Source: CAMCXE01 sp036520615
GTDB taxonomy: Bacteria > Pseudomonadota > Gammaproteobacteria > Pseudomonadales > Cellvibrionaceae
Length of the DNA: 64,000 bases
Reading direction: 5' to 3'
Assembly: GCA_036520615.1 (NCBI GenBank)
Contig: DATDJI010000083.1
Span: 1 to 64,000, forward strand
Part shown: one piece after another, positions 52,352-61,794 of the stretch
Layout of the letters: the number at the start of each line of letters is the position of its first letter
How positions within the stretch are numbered: position 1 is the first letter of the stretch
Translations under genes and position numbers: made by a program
The notes under the pieces: generated by a model
Databases searched by the model: none
Seen by the model: the letters and a program-made list of their open reading frames with translations, nothing else
Told to the model about the DNA's origin: nothing

Positions 52352-53305
52352 ATGTTTGATACCGATTTTGCTCACTATTACGGCGCCCCCGTGGGCGAAG
52401 CTCATTTTCGCGTTGAGTGGGACGATTTCGCCGTCGATGAATGCTTGCCTGAGATGAGCTTCGGTGAAGGCGAGCATGTTTATCTGCACATTCGCAAACG
52501 GGGCGTTAACACGGAGTGGCTCGCTCGGCAAATGGCGCAAAACCTAGGTATTCACCCTAATGATGTGGGTTATTGTGGTTTAAAAGATCGCCATGCCAAT
52601 ACCACGCAGTGGTTTAGTTTGTATTTGCCAAAGCTAAAAACGCTGGACGGGCACGCCTTGGTGGCCTCGATCGAAGGCGATCTTCAGTTGTTACAGCAGG
52701 AGCGTGCAGCCAAAAAACTACGCCGCGGCATGCACAGCTCCAATCATTTTGTTTTGCGTTTGCGCGCCTTTACCGGTTGCCAGCGCGAGCTCAACGAGCG
52801 TTTGACGCTAATTCAACAGCATGGCGTGCCCAATTATTTCGGCGAGCAGCGCTTTGGTATCGAGAGCCAAAATTTATGGGCGGCGCGCGCTTGGCTTGAG
52901 GAAAAGCAGCGCATTAAACGCAATCTTGAGGGTATGTATCTGAGCGCACTGCGCAGTTACATATTTAATCTGATTCTGCGTGAGCGACTAAAAAATACCC
53001 CGCTTGAGCAGTTGCAAACCTTAACCGGTGCTCTCTGGGGCCGCGGCCGCTTACCTGCTGAATACGAAGCATTCGAGACTAATGCTCTTCCGCCAGAAAT
53101 GCTCCCGCTGATGTATGCATTGGAACATAAAGGCCTTAATCAGGAGCGCCGCCCATTGTGGCTGGCTGCCGAGGATTTGCGTTGGGAGTTTGTGGCGGCG
53201 GATGAGGTGCTGTTGAGTTTTAGCTTAAAGCCCGGTCAATATGCAACTAGCTTGCTGCGCGAATGCGTAGTCTTACGCGATATGAGCACTAAGATTCGCA
53301 TCTAG
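52352..53305 (+). CDS. truD: tRNA pseudouridine synthase TruD
   Basis: 317 residues from the ATG at 52352. TruD fold with FRVEWDDFAVDECLPEMSFG, GLKDRHANTTQWFSL holding catalytic Asp79, RRGMHSSNHFVLRLR, NYFGEQRFGIESQNL and a C-terminal SFSLKPGQYATSLLRECV, as in E. coli TruD (Asp80). It converts U13 of tRNA-Glu to pseudouridine. The alternative ATG at 52337 directly abuts the terminator T run and has no ribosome-binding site, so 52352 with GAGAG upstream is preferred. Transcription must start after or inside the terminator hairpin, or read through it. Confidence 0.92.
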   Translation: MFDTDFAHYYGAPVGEAHFRVEWDDFAVDECLPEMSFGEGEHVYLHIRKRGVNTEWLARQMAQNLGIHPNDVGYCGLKDRHANTTQWFSLYLPKLKTLDGHALVASIEGDLQLLQQERAAKKLRRGMHSSNHFVLRLRAFTGCQRELNERLTLIQQHGVPNYFGEQRFGIESQNLWAARAWLEEKQRIKRNLEGMYLSALRSYIFNLILRERLKNTPLEQLQTLTGALWGRGRLPAEYEAFETNALPPEMLPLMYALEHKGLNQERRPLWLAAEDLRWEFVAADEVLLSFSLKPGQYATSLLRECVVLRDMSTKIRI

Positions 53306-53484
53306 CTATCTGAAAAATATATCAGTTATATGTAATTAGACAAAATTTAAATTAACTAATGCTTAAGTTTATATTGCTTCCGGAAATTATCAGTTTTGTC
53401 TATTTTTTAGATTTATTTGAAGTAACTAAATCCTTAAATAGTGATTTTATAAATATATAATAGAGTGAAAAGTGGCGGTTTTGC

Positions 53485-54264
53485 ATGAATGTTATTCTGA
53501 ATCCCTTGGTTAAAACTCGATCAATCATTGTGATGGTTAAAATATTAATCATGATTGCTTTTTTGGTTGGTTGTGGGACGCATTCGGCACGCAGTACTCG
53601 GGAGCCTTCCGCCTCGCCTGAAAAAAAGTCTGCGATAGGATCGTACAGAGTACAAGCGGGCGACACTTTGTTCGCGCTGGCTTGGAAAAACAATACAACC
53701 GTCGATAAATTGCAGAAGTTGAACGGTATGACTGCAAACTCCATTCTGCGCATTGGTCAGAATATTAGGCTCGCAAGTGAAGTAGATAAGGCTGTAACGG
53801 CGCAAGCGACGCCGCAATTATCAGAGCCTTTAAAACCCTGTTGTATAAAAAAACAACCTGAGTTTTCACAACCTATTAAAAAGTATGAATTTGGTCAGTG
53901 GTCTTCTGGATGGATTTGGCCAATTAAGGGATCTATCGTTTCACCTTACTCAGCCAAAGGTGGGTTAAATAAGGGTATTGATATTAAGTCAAAATTAGGA
54001 GAGTCTGTTGTCGCAGCATCAGACGGAGAAGTGGTTTTTGCGGGTAATGAACTTAAAGGTTACCCCAATCTGGTCATTGTTAAACACGGCGCTCGTTACC
54101 TAAGCGCCTACAGCAACAACCACACTCTGTTTGTAAAGGAAGGGGACAAGGTACGGAAAGGTCAGCCCATTGCACAAATGGGTAAGGCGCCTGGGGCGAC
54201 TCGACTTCACTTCGAGATACGCACAGATGGCAAGCCGATTGATCCACAACTATTGCTCCCATAG
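53485..54264 (+). CDS. nlpD: NlpD-like LysM/LytM lipoprotein
   Basis: 259 residues. Lipobox LVGC (Cys30); LysM domain (~53-97: YRVQAGDTLFALAWKNNTTV) that binds peptidoglycan; C-terminal LytM/M23 domain (~145-259). The metal motif of active M23 enzymes is degenerate: NKGID replaces the zinc-binding HxGxD, and HLHFE reads RLHFE. Like E. coli NlpD it is thus likely an activator of the amidase AmiC in cell separation. The next gene is rpoS, the classic nlpD-rpoS order, and the rpoS promoter often lies inside nlpD. An ATG at 53533 is an alternative start. Confidence 0.9.
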   Translation: MNVILNPLVKTRSIIVMVKILIMIAFLVGCGTHSARSTREPSASPEKKSAIGSYRVQAGDTLFALAWKNNTTVDKLQKLNGMTANSILRIGQNIRLASEVDKAVTAQATPQLSEPLKPCCIKKQPEFSQPIKKYEFGQWSSGWIWPIKGSIVSPYSAKGGLNKGIDIKSKLGESVVAASDGEVVFAGNELKGYPNLVIVKHGARYLSAYSNNHTLFVKEGDKVRKGQPIAQMGKAPGATRLHFEIRTDGKPIDPQLLLP

Positions 54265-54424
54265 CTGCAGGTAAAAAAAAGAACTCAAGTTATTTTTTTC
54301 TTGCCGAAAACAACAATACTGGGGTGAACACAATAATAAAGAACATTCCCAGGTGTACACACATAACAATACCTGTGGGTAGCGTGCAGATTAGCTACTT
54401 CACACTCCAATTGAGGACGTCACC

Positions 54425-55435
54425 ATGGCAAGCCCAGCAGTCGATTTCGATACTCTCAAATCCGATGACCTTCATTTAATGAATGAAATCGATGAAATCA
54501 TCACTATAGACGATCTGGCTCTCATCGATAACGATGACTTTGACCTGGTGCCGAGAGGACGAGAAGGTGTCATTGAAGGCGACGACCCGAACCCCAAAAA
54601 TTTGGATGCGACACAACTTTATTTAAATGAAATTGGATTTTCGCCGCTATTAAGCGCGGAAGAAGAAGTGTTTTTTGCTCGCAAAGCGCTAAAAGGCGAC
54701 AACGCCGCACGCAAACGTATGATTGAAAGTAATTTACGATTGGTGGTGAAAATTTCTCGTCGTTATGTCAATCGCGGCCTGGCGCTGTTGGATTTAATTG
54801 AAGAGGGCAATTTAGGGTTAATTCGTGCGGTTGAAAAATTTGACCCCGAGCGCGGTTTTCGCTTTTCAACCTATGCGACCTGGTGGATTCGCCAGACGAT
54901 TGAACGGGCGATCATGAATCAGACACGTACAATTCGCTTACCTATTCATGTCGTAAAAGAATTAAATGTATATCTGCGTGCAGCACGCGAATTATCTCAA
55001 AAACTCGACCACGAGCCCTCCCCTGAAGAAATAGCAGCATTGCTGGAAAAACCTGTAGAAGATGTTGAACGCATGTTGGCGCTTAATGAGCGCGTCACTT
55101 CTATGGATGCCCCTATTGGCCCATCATCAGATAAAACCCTCGTCGATACGGTCCCCGATGTGCATGTATCTGATCCCGTTGAATTGCTTGAAAGCTCCAA
55201 TTTAAATCTTAGTTTGGATCATTGGTTAGATGAATTAACCGAAAAACAACGCGAAGTTTTATCGCGCCGATTTGGATTGCGCGGCCATGAATCAAGTACA
55301 CTTGAAGAAGTCGGCCGAGAAATTGGCCTCACCCGCGAGCGTGTGCGCCAAATACAAGTGGAAGCATTGCGCCGCCTGCGCGATATCCTTGAAAAACAAG
55401 GCTTAAGCGCTGAATCATTATTTGGTGTGGCGTAG
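54425..55435 (+). CDS. rpoS: RNA polymerase sigma factor RpoS
   Basis: 336 residues. Region 1.2 DATQLYLNEIGFSPLLSAEE, region 2 NLRLVVKISRRYVNRGLALL, DLIEEGNLGLIRAVEKFDPE and FSTYATWWIRQTIERAI, region 3 and region 4 (GLTRERVRQIQVEALRRLRD) are all intact. It directs stationary-phase and general stress transcription. Position after nlpD supports orthology with enterobacterial rpoS. GAGGA precedes the ATG at 54425 and a terminator follows. It is a natural candidate controller of the stress genes at 24700-46000, but I did not identify their promoters. Confidence 0.97.
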   Translation: MASPAVDFDTLKSDDLHLMNEIDEIITIDDLALIDNDDFDLVPRGREGVIEGDDPNPKNLDATQLYLNEIGFSPLLSAEEEVFFARKALKGDNAARKRMIESNLRLVVKISRRYVNRGLALLDLIEEGNLGLIRAVEKFDPERGFRFSTYATWWIRQTIERAIMNQTRTIRLPIHVVKELNVYLRAARELSQKLDHEPSPEEIAALLEKPVEDVERMLALNERVTSMDAPIGPSSDKTLVDTVPDVHVSDPVELLESSNLNLSLDHWLDELTEKQREVLSRRFGLRGHESSTLEEVGREIGLTRERVRQIQVEALRRLRDILEKQGLSAESLFGVA

Positions 55436-55488
55436 TTAACCAGCATTAGCTAAGCACACATTCATATTCCCAGGTGGGCACTTTTTAA

Positions 55489-55517
55489 CGCAGCAATCTA
55501 TATTGCTGCGTTTTTTT
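55489..55517 (+). terminator. Terminator of rpoS
   Basis: CGCAGCAAT (55489-55497), short loop CTAT, ATTGCTGCG (55502-55510), seven T residues. Confidence 0.9.
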
Positions 55518-56112
55518 ATTGCGCAAAATTTTTGGTTCTATTTTCTTTAACTATTCGTTCTCCGCGCGTTTTACAGAATCTTTAGGGTTTAGCTGAACCA
55601 TTAGCAATGGTCCATAGGCGCTGCTCGCGTGGTTACGCATTTCATGCCTTTAATATAAGCGTGGTGTGCAGATAAATCTGTTTTAATCAGATCTCTCGGC
55701 CGCCTTAATTAAGGTTGTCATATGGATTTTAAAGTTGGGATTTGGCTTTGCCATTTTTGTTATACCGTTTGAGCAAGAAGCGGCAGAAGGTGTTAGTGTC
55801 AGTGTTCACTGATATAGGGGCTAATGCTAGTCGCGCTGGCGCACTCATGGCGGCTTTGTAGCGGATTAACGATCTCCGAAAACTGTCTTGTTTGCTTAAG
55901 CGTCGTTAAATTTTAAACATACTGTTCATTCGCCAGGAGCATTCTCGGCAACGGCTTTTTCGTTGAACTAACTCTTGCATCGTTGCAGTCGACCGTGATT
56001 TTTAAAAATTTGCCGGAAATGCGCCGCCTATGTTTTTCATAACTTCCCTAGGTGCCGATCAAAGGCAATACCTACAATTTATCAATCTGCTTAATAATTA
56101 ATTGGAGTCTGC
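55518..56112. other. Intergenic region before GH3 gene
   Basis: About 600 bases without a gene. A degenerate copy (TCGCGCTGGCGCAC, 55831-55844) of the treS/SDR palindrome is present, missing the left-end match. No other structure was noted. Confidence 0.4.
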
Positions 56113-58743
56113 ATGACTGGTGTTTTTTCTTCTCTACGGCAGCTGCCGGGGGTGTTGATTGGGTTTCGCGGCGTTTCAACTGCTGCAATCATAGGCGGCT
56201 TGGTGGTGGGCGGCAGCACTCATTATGCTTCGGCCAAGGCGCCCCCTCACGACATAGCGCCAAACAAGCCTTCCCCTGTCGTGTTGCCAGCGCAATGGAA
56301 TCAGGTGGTAAATCCAGTACCGATGGATGCGGCTATGGAGGCAAAAATTACTGAACTACTTAACAAACTGACCCTAGAGCAAAAAGTAGGGCAGATGATC
56401 CAGCCGCATATAGGTGCTGTTACTCCTGAGGAAGTTAAAGCCTACAACATAGGCTCGATTCTCAATGGCGGCGGCCAGAACCCCAACGATAACCCCAATT
56501 CCACCCCACAAGATTGGGTGCAGATGGCGGAGAAGTTTTACCAAGCATCTATGTCGGCTGAAAATGGGCGTATACCTATACCGGTGATTTGGGGCATAGA
56601 TGCTGTGCACGGTCACAGCAATATGGTGGGCGCGACTCTATTTCCACACAACATCGCACTTGGAGCTACGCGCAATCCTGCTTTGGTCAAAGCGCTCGGT
56701 GCACTTACGGCAAAAGAAGTTTGTTCAACTGGCCAAGACTGGGATTTTGCACCCACGCTCGCAGTGGCGCGCGATGACCGTTGGGGGCGCGCCTACGAGA
56801 GCTTTTCTGAGGATTCAGAGCTGGTAGCTTTGCTGGGCGGCAAGTTTGTTGAAGGCCTGCAAGGTACTGCAGGTACTAAGGAATTTTTAGCGGAAGGCAA
56901 AGTATTAGCGACCGCTAAACATTTTATTGGCGATGGCGGCACCAGTTTTGGCGATGATCAAGGCTTTACCCAAGGTGAGGAGCAAGCGCTGTTGCGTACG
57001 CATTTACCTGGCTATATCAGTGCTCTAAATGCTGGAGTACAAACGGTTATGGCCAGTTATAGCACTTGGAATGGAACCCATTCTCACGTCAATGCACGCT
57101 TGATGAACCAGCTGCTCAAAGGTCAACTGGGGTTTGACGGCTTTATCGTCAGCGACTGGAAGGCCATCGGTCACGTTGCCGGCTGTTCATTAGATAATTG
57201 CCCCGAAGCCGTTAATGCAGGGGTGGATATGTTTATGATTCCCGATGCGCCGGACTGGAAAAGCTTTCACGCCAATGTAGTCGCTCAGGTGAAATCAGGC
57301 GTGATCACACAAGAGCGTATTGATGATGCGGTGCGACGAATTTTGCGCGTAAAAATGCGCCAAGGTCTGTTCACAAGGCCCGGCCCAGCTAAACGCGCTG
57401 CAGCGACAGCCGGTTCACTAGGCGCACCAGAACATCGAGCGCTGGCTCGACAAGCCGTGCGCGAATCTATTGTATTGCTCAAAAAGACCCAGGGCGTGTT
57501 ACCGATTAAACCTAAAGCAAGAGTGTTAGTGGCGGGTGTTGGCGGAAATAATCTTTCCCGCCAGAGCGGTGGCTGGAGCGTGACCTGGCAGGGCATTGAT
57601 GTACCCAATGAGAAATTCCCAGGTGCTACGAGCCTATATTCAGGTATAGCCGCCGCGATGAAAGCGGTCGGCGGTACAGCCGAATACAGTGAGCAAGGGA
57701 CGTTTACCACTAAACCTGACATAGCGGTTGTGGTATTGGGTGAAAACGCTTACGCCGAAATCCAAGGCGATATTCAGAACCTTGCGACTTTGGAAGTAGA
57801 AAGCGGCAGTAAAACAGGGCTTAAACTGATTCAATCGCTTAAAGTGCAGGGTATTCCTGTGGTGGCTGTACTGTTAAGTGCACGTCCGTTGTGGGTAAAT
57901 AAAGAGCTTAACGCGGCAGATGCATTTGTGGCAGCTTGGCAGCCGGGCACCGAAGGTTCTGGAGTTGCGGACGTACTAGTCGCCAAAATAGATGGTACGC
58001 CCAACGCAGATTTTAACGGTCGTTTAGGTTTCAGCTGGCCAGCCAATCCTTGCCAAACGCCAGTTAATAAAGGCGATGCTGATTACAAACCGCTGTTTGC
58101 CTTTGATTACGGCCTGAGGTACAGCAGTGCGCTTACGCCTTGGCAGCCGTTAAGTGAAGACACTAGTGAATACGTCTATGGCTGCAGATTAAAGAAACAG
58201 TTACCTGCCGCTAAGCAGCAGATATTCAAGCCGCAAGACGGTTGGGGTTGGAAAATAGAACTGCCAACGTTCGCAGGAGCCTGGGTTACTGAGCCTAAAA
58301 CTGTCGGGCCTTTAACTGTAAAACCTCTGGCCGAAGGCGTTGCCGCCAGCTGGGATGGTAAGGGCGAAGCCCGCTTAATTCTGCGCAATAACAAAACGCC
58401 CCGTCACGATTTGTTACCGTTGCTGGCTAACCAAGGAGCTTTGGTCGTGGACTTAAAACTGCTCGCGCCAGTAAGTGATCCGCAGGGGATCGATATCAAG
58501 GTTTGGAGCACTGCGTTAACCTCCGGCACGGTGGACGTTAGTAAACTCTTGGCAACCTGGCCCCAAGGTAAATTCCAACCTCTTTCGATTGACCTTGCGT
58601 GTTTTGCCAAGAGCTTTGCGGATTTTTCTAAAATTGATGGCCCGTTTGCGTTGCAGTCAAAACGCGTCTTGGCCGTGGAAATTAATAATCCGCGTTACGA
58701 GCCTGGGCAGGCAAAAGCAGCGAGCATTAGCTGCAGTCCATAA
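56113..58743 (+). CDS. Secreted glycoside hydrolase family 3 exo-glucanase/beta-glucosidase
   Basis: 876 residues. A signal/anchor (~1-42) is followed by a GH3 barrel: LTLEQKVGQMIQPHIG, VIWGIDAVHGHSNMVGAT, DWDFAPTLAVARDDRWGRAY, KHFIGDGGT and nucleophile Asp348 (FIVSDWKAIG). The (alpha/beta)6 sandwich has VLGENAYAEIQGD with acid/base candidates Glu544/Glu549. A C-terminal beta domain (~690-876), like that of ExoP enzymes, follows. It matches 1,4-beta-glucan glucohydrolases/beta-glucosidases of Cellvibrio type that attack cello-oligosaccharides. The start could be nearer the Met at 56113 only. Transcribed alone. Confidence 0.92.
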   Translation: MTGVFSSLRQLPGVLIGFRGVSTAAIIGGLVVGGSTHYASAKAPPHDIAPNKPSPVVLPAQWNQVVNPVPMDAAMEAKITELLNKLTLEQKVGQMIQPHIGAVTPEEVKAYNIGSILNGGGQNPNDNPNSTPQDWVQMAEKFYQASMSAENGRIPIPVIWGIDAVHGHSNMVGATLFPHNIALGATRNPALVKALGALTAKEVCSTGQDWDFAPTLAVARDDRWGRAYESFSEDSELVALLGGKFVEGLQGTAGTKEFLAEGKVLATAKHFIGDGGTSFGDDQGFTQGEEQALLRTHLPGYISALNAGVQTVMASYSTWNGTHSHVNARLMNQLLKGQLGFDGFIVSDWKAIGHVAGCSLDNCPEAVNAGVDMFMIPDAPDWKSFHANVVAQVKSGVITQERIDDAVRRILRVKMRQGLFTRPGPAKRAAATAGSLGAPEHRALARQAVRESIVLLKKTQGVLPIKPKARVLVAGVGGNNLSRQSGGWSVTWQGIDVPNEKFPGATSLYSGIAAAMKAVGGTAEYSEQGTFTTKPDIAVVVLGENAYAEIQGDIQNLATLEVESGSKTGLKLIQSLKVQGIPVVAVLLSARPLWVNKELNAADAFVAAWQPGTEGSGVADVLVAKIDGTPNADFNGRLGFSWPANPCQTPVNKGDADYKPLFAFDYGLRYSSALTPWQPLSEDTSEYVYGCRLKKQLPAAKQQIFKPQDGWGWKIELPTFAGAWVTEPKTVGPLTVKPLAEGVAASWDGKGEARLILRNNKTPRHDLLPLLANQGALVVDLKLLAPVSDPQGIDIKVWSTALTSGTVDVSKLLATWPQGKFQPLSIDLACFAKSFADFSKIDGPFALQSKRVLAVEINNPRYEPGQAKAASISCSP

Positions 58744-58751
58744 CTGTCCTT

Positions 58752-58782
58752 GCCGCCGCACGTAGGTGCAAGCCTACGGCGG
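58752..58782 (+). terminator. GC-rich hairpin after GH3 gene
   Basis: GCCGCC and GTAGG pair with CCTAC and GGCGGC (bulge GCAC) nine bases after the stop; no T run. Confidence 0.55.
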
Positions 58783-58979
58783 CCGATAAAAGTTTGTATT
58801 GCTAAAATCGGGCGATAGTTATGCGCGCGGATTAGTGGACCGATGTTTTAGCTTTGGTTGAGACTTAGGGCGTGGTTGTGGTTTAAAGCGCACAACCACA
58901 TGTGTTTTCTCTCACGCTGAATAAGAGGACGGCGTGTTAAACTCCCACGGATATTGACCGCTAGGCAAAGGAGTCCGTA

Positions 58980-61007
58980 GTGACTGAAGACGACCGAACT
59001 CGACTCGCGAGCAGCGCGCCGCGCGATGATAAAACGCGTTTGGTGCCTACCAGCACTGACGCTCCGGCTAGCGGCTTCTCCCGTCCTATTAGCGAATTAC
59101 CTGCTGCATCAGTCCCCCCGCCTCAAACTAATAATGAGTACACTGAATACCAAGTCACCGGCAACGACTCGTCAGGCTTTGCCAAAGCACGCGCCATTGC
59201 GCAGAGTACATTGGCGGCAAACGGCACACTGTTAAAAAAGCGCTTTGTACTTGAAGAGATTTTAGGCAGCGGTGGCATGGGTACGGTGTACAAAACCCGT
59301 GATTTGCGCAAGGTCGAAGCGGAAGACCCCAATCCTTATATCGCCACCAAGGTGTTAAATCAGGATTTCAAGCAACACCCAGACGCTTTTGTAACCCTGC
59401 AGCAGGAAGCAGCCAAATCTCATACGCTCGCCCATCCGAATATAGTCACCGTGCACGATTTCGATCGGGATGGCGATGTTCTATTTATGACGATGGAGCT
59501 GTTGGAAGGCGAGCCACTTGATAGGCTCATTAAGGCCCATAGCGGCACGGGCATGGCAAAAGAGCGCGCGTTGAAACTAATTCAGGATATGGCTGCAGCC
59601 CTCGGCTATGCCCATCAACGCAATTTAATTCACTCAGATTTTAAACCCGGTAACGTATTTGTATCGGGCGAAGGGCGCGCCAAAGTGTTGGATTTTGGTA
59701 TCGCCCGCGCCGCGTCAGTGGAAGCGCAAAAACACAGTTTCGATGCTGGCAGCCTAGGTGCTTTAACACCTGCATACGCCACGATCGAGATGCTGCGCGG
59801 AGAGCCGCCGAGTTTTGCTGACGATGTTTATGCGTTAGCCTGCGTGGCTTATGAAATGCTCGCAGGCAGCCATCCTTATGAGCGACGCTCGGCGTTACAA
59901 GCTTTGGAAAAGAGTCTTAAACCCAAGCGAATTGAAGTGTTGGGCGCGCGCCAATGGCGCGCACTGAGCCGAGCATTGTCGTTGGTGAAGGCCCAGCGGA
60001 CGCCTTCGATTGCGGCTTTTATCGATGAATTTATCCCGAGCCGCACAGCCAAATTAGTAAAAATTGCAGCTTTAGCAGTAGCTGCATCGCTGCTCGGTGT
60101 GGGCTGGTTTGGCTACCAGCAGTACCAGGCCAAAGCGAAAATTAAATCCACCATCGAAGAAAAACTCAGTGAGGCACAGACCTGTTTTGCTGAAAGCCGC
60201 TTTGCCTGCGCGGTGGAACAGGCCATGGTGGTGGTGAGTTTGGACGGCGGTAATGCCAGCGCTGCAACCCTGCTTAAAAATGCCCAATTAGGTTTACAAA
60301 AACAACAGCAGGCAACACGGATTAATCATTTAATAAGCGAAGCGCAAAACTGCTTAACTGAAAAAAATTACGCCTGCACGCAAGTAAAAGCCAGTGAAAT
60401 TCTCGACCAGGAGCCTAAACATAACGAGGCGAAGGCATTATTAGCCAAAGCGGATGCATTAATTAAAAGCACGGAAATTGCGGGCCTTATCAGCCAAGCT
60501 GAAGCCTGTTTAGCCAGAAACGATCTGGGTTGTGCAGAGGTATTAAATGAGCAGGTAAGCACGATTAATAAACAGCATCCCGATGCAGTAGCGCTTGCTA
60601 CCAAAGTAATTGCCGCCAAAAATCAATCTATGCAAATAGAACAAGCTAGCACACAAAAAATAATGAGTTTAGTGAACGCAGGACGCAATTGTTTAGCACA
60701 GAATAATTTTACCTGTGCGATAACTCAGGCAAATGCAGCGCTTGCAATTGATAGGAGTTATGCCAGTGCTATAGAGTTAAAACAACAGGCCCAGTCCGCG
60801 CAAAAACAAACATTAGCGGCGCAAAATACGGTAAACGACTTACTTGATCAGGCGCAAAGCTGTTTGGATAATAAAAATTATGCGTGCGCTATTGCCAAAA
60901 GCGAAGCTGCATTATCTGTTATTCCCGGTAACTCACAGGCCTCCGGTATCCGCAGCAGAGCAGTTGAAACACAGCGGAAAATTAAAGCAGGTTTTTCCAT
61001 TCAATAA
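58980..61007 (+). CDS. Membrane Ser/Thr protein kinase with five periplasmic C-x7-C repeats
   Basis: 675 residues from a GTG with AAGGAG six bases upstream. Kinase domain ~90-345: glycine loop LGSGGMGTVYK, Lys124, HSDFKPGN with Asp220 (HSD in place of HRD), DFG Asp238 and an APE-like PAYATIEM. A membrane helix lies at ~361-381. Outside it come five helical repeats of ~45 residues, each with a Cys pair spaced C-x7-C (AQTCFAESRFACA, AQNCLTEKNYACT, AEACLARNDLGCA, GRNCLAQNNFTCA, AQSCLDNKNYACA), resembling TPR repeats stabilised by disulfides. It may sense periplasmic proteins or redox and phosphorylate cytoplasmic targets (inference). The secreted protein at 61037 follows by 29 bases. Confidence 0.9.
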   Translation: MTEDDRTRLASSAPRDDKTRLVPTSTDAPASGFSRPISELPAASVPPPQTNNEYTEYQVTGNDSSGFAKARAIAQSTLAANGTLLKKRFVLEEILGSGGMGTVYKTRDLRKVEAEDPNPYIATKVLNQDFKQHPDAFVTLQQEAAKSHTLAHPNIVTVHDFDRDGDVLFMTMELLEGEPLDRLIKAHSGTGMAKERALKLIQDMAAALGYAHQRNLIHSDFKPGNVFVSGEGRAKVLDFGIARAASVEAQKHSFDAGSLGALTPAYATIEMLRGEPPSFADDVYALACVAYEMLAGSHPYERRSALQALEKSLKPKRIEVLGARQWRALSRALSLVKAQRTPSIAAFIDEFIPSRTAKLVKIAALAVAASLLGVGWFGYQQYQAKAKIKSTIEEKLSEAQTCFAESRFACAVEQAMVVVSLDGGNASAATLLKNAQLGLQKQQQATRINHLISEAQNCLTEKNYACTQVKASEILDQEPKHNEAKALLAKADALIKSTEIAGLISQAEACLARNDLGCAEVLNEQVSTINKQHPDAVALATKVIAAKNQSMQIEQASTQKIMSLVNAGRNCLAQNNFTCAITQANAALAIDRSYASAIELKQQAQSAQKQTLAAQNTVNDLLDQAQSCLDNKNYACAIAKSEAALSVIPGNSQASGIRSRAVETQRKIKAGFSIQ

Positions 61008-61036
61008 TTAATTTTAATCCCTTTAAGGACCACATT

Positions 61037-61726
61037 ATGAAAACGCTCAGTCTTGCCCTTGTCTTAGCTTCACTCACCACCGTTTCTGCACATGCAGGTT
61101 TCGGTATAAACGACCTCAAAGATAAAGTGGATAAAAGCCACAAATGTGACCCGTCCGATCAAGGATGTAAAAACAAAGAGCATTTAAAGGCAGTAGCTAA
61201 AGTCGCGGCTGTTGCGGTCGCCGCTAAAGTAATTACGGATATGGTTGTTGAATACAACACTCAAAAAGTATCTGACGAAAGCAAAGTTATCGCTGAATAC
61301 AAGGAAAAATATAAAACCTTGCCTCCTAAGCCCGTCGCATCGCTTTATACAACGCAGACCTTACCTGGCAAAGTAGTAGAGCCAGGTAAAAAAGTAAAAA
61401 TACAGTCTGAAATAGAAGTAGTCCCTGGATCACAGCAAAAAGAAGCGTTAATCGAAGAGCGCATCAGTATTTTCGATAACGAAGATCACAGTAAAGAACT
61501 CAAAAACATGACAAAACAAGTCAATGCGCAAACCAAACGTGGTGGCCGTTATAAAAATGAGTTTTCATTTCAGCTACCTGAAGGTCTGCCGCAGGGTGTG
61601 TACCCAATTAAAACCGCTTTGTTAATTGATGGCCAGTCAGCTAAAACTGCCGATAACGATATTCAATTAGTATTACAGGTGAATCCAACTGGCCAAATGC
61701 AGGTTTTAGCTTTGGCGGGTAACTAA
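61037..61726 (+). CDS. Secreted protein of unknown function, partner of the kinase
   Basis: 229 residues. A signal peptide (~1-20, cleaved after AHA) leads to a short Cys-containing segment (HKCDPSDQGCKNKEH) with a C-x7-C? pair spaced C-x6-C, an Ala/Val-rich helix (AVAKVAAVAVAAKVITDMVV) that could be membrane-active, and a C-terminal beta-rich region (TLPGKVVEPGKKVKIQSEIE). I do not recognise the family. It starts 29 bases after the kinase, with AAGGA upstream, and ends before a perfect palindromic terminator, so it is the second gene of a two-gene operon and may be the kinase's periplasmic ligand or substrate (inference). Confidence 0.75.
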   Translation: MKTLSLALVLASLTTVSAHAGFGINDLKDKVDKSHKCDPSDQGCKNKEHLKAVAKVAAVAVAAKVITDMVVEYNTQKVSDESKVIAEYKEKYKTLPPKPVASLYTTQTLPGKVVEPGKKVKIQSEIEVVPGSQQKEALIEERISIFDNEDHSKELKNMTKQVNAQTKRGGRYKNEFSFQLPEGLPQGVYPIKTALLIDGQSAKTADNDIQLVLQVNPTGQMQVLALAGN

Positions 61727-61766
61727 TCAGGCAATTTAATTAAAGTTCATTAGGCTAATAAATTGG

Positions 61767-61794
61767 AAAAAAGGCGCCCTAGGGCGCCTTTTTT
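61767..61794. terminator. Symmetric terminator AAAAAAGGCGCCCT palindrome
   Basis: AAAAAAGGCGCCCT (61767-61780) and its exact complement (61781-61794). Serves the plus-strand operon and the convergent nitroreductase gene. Confidence 0.9.
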
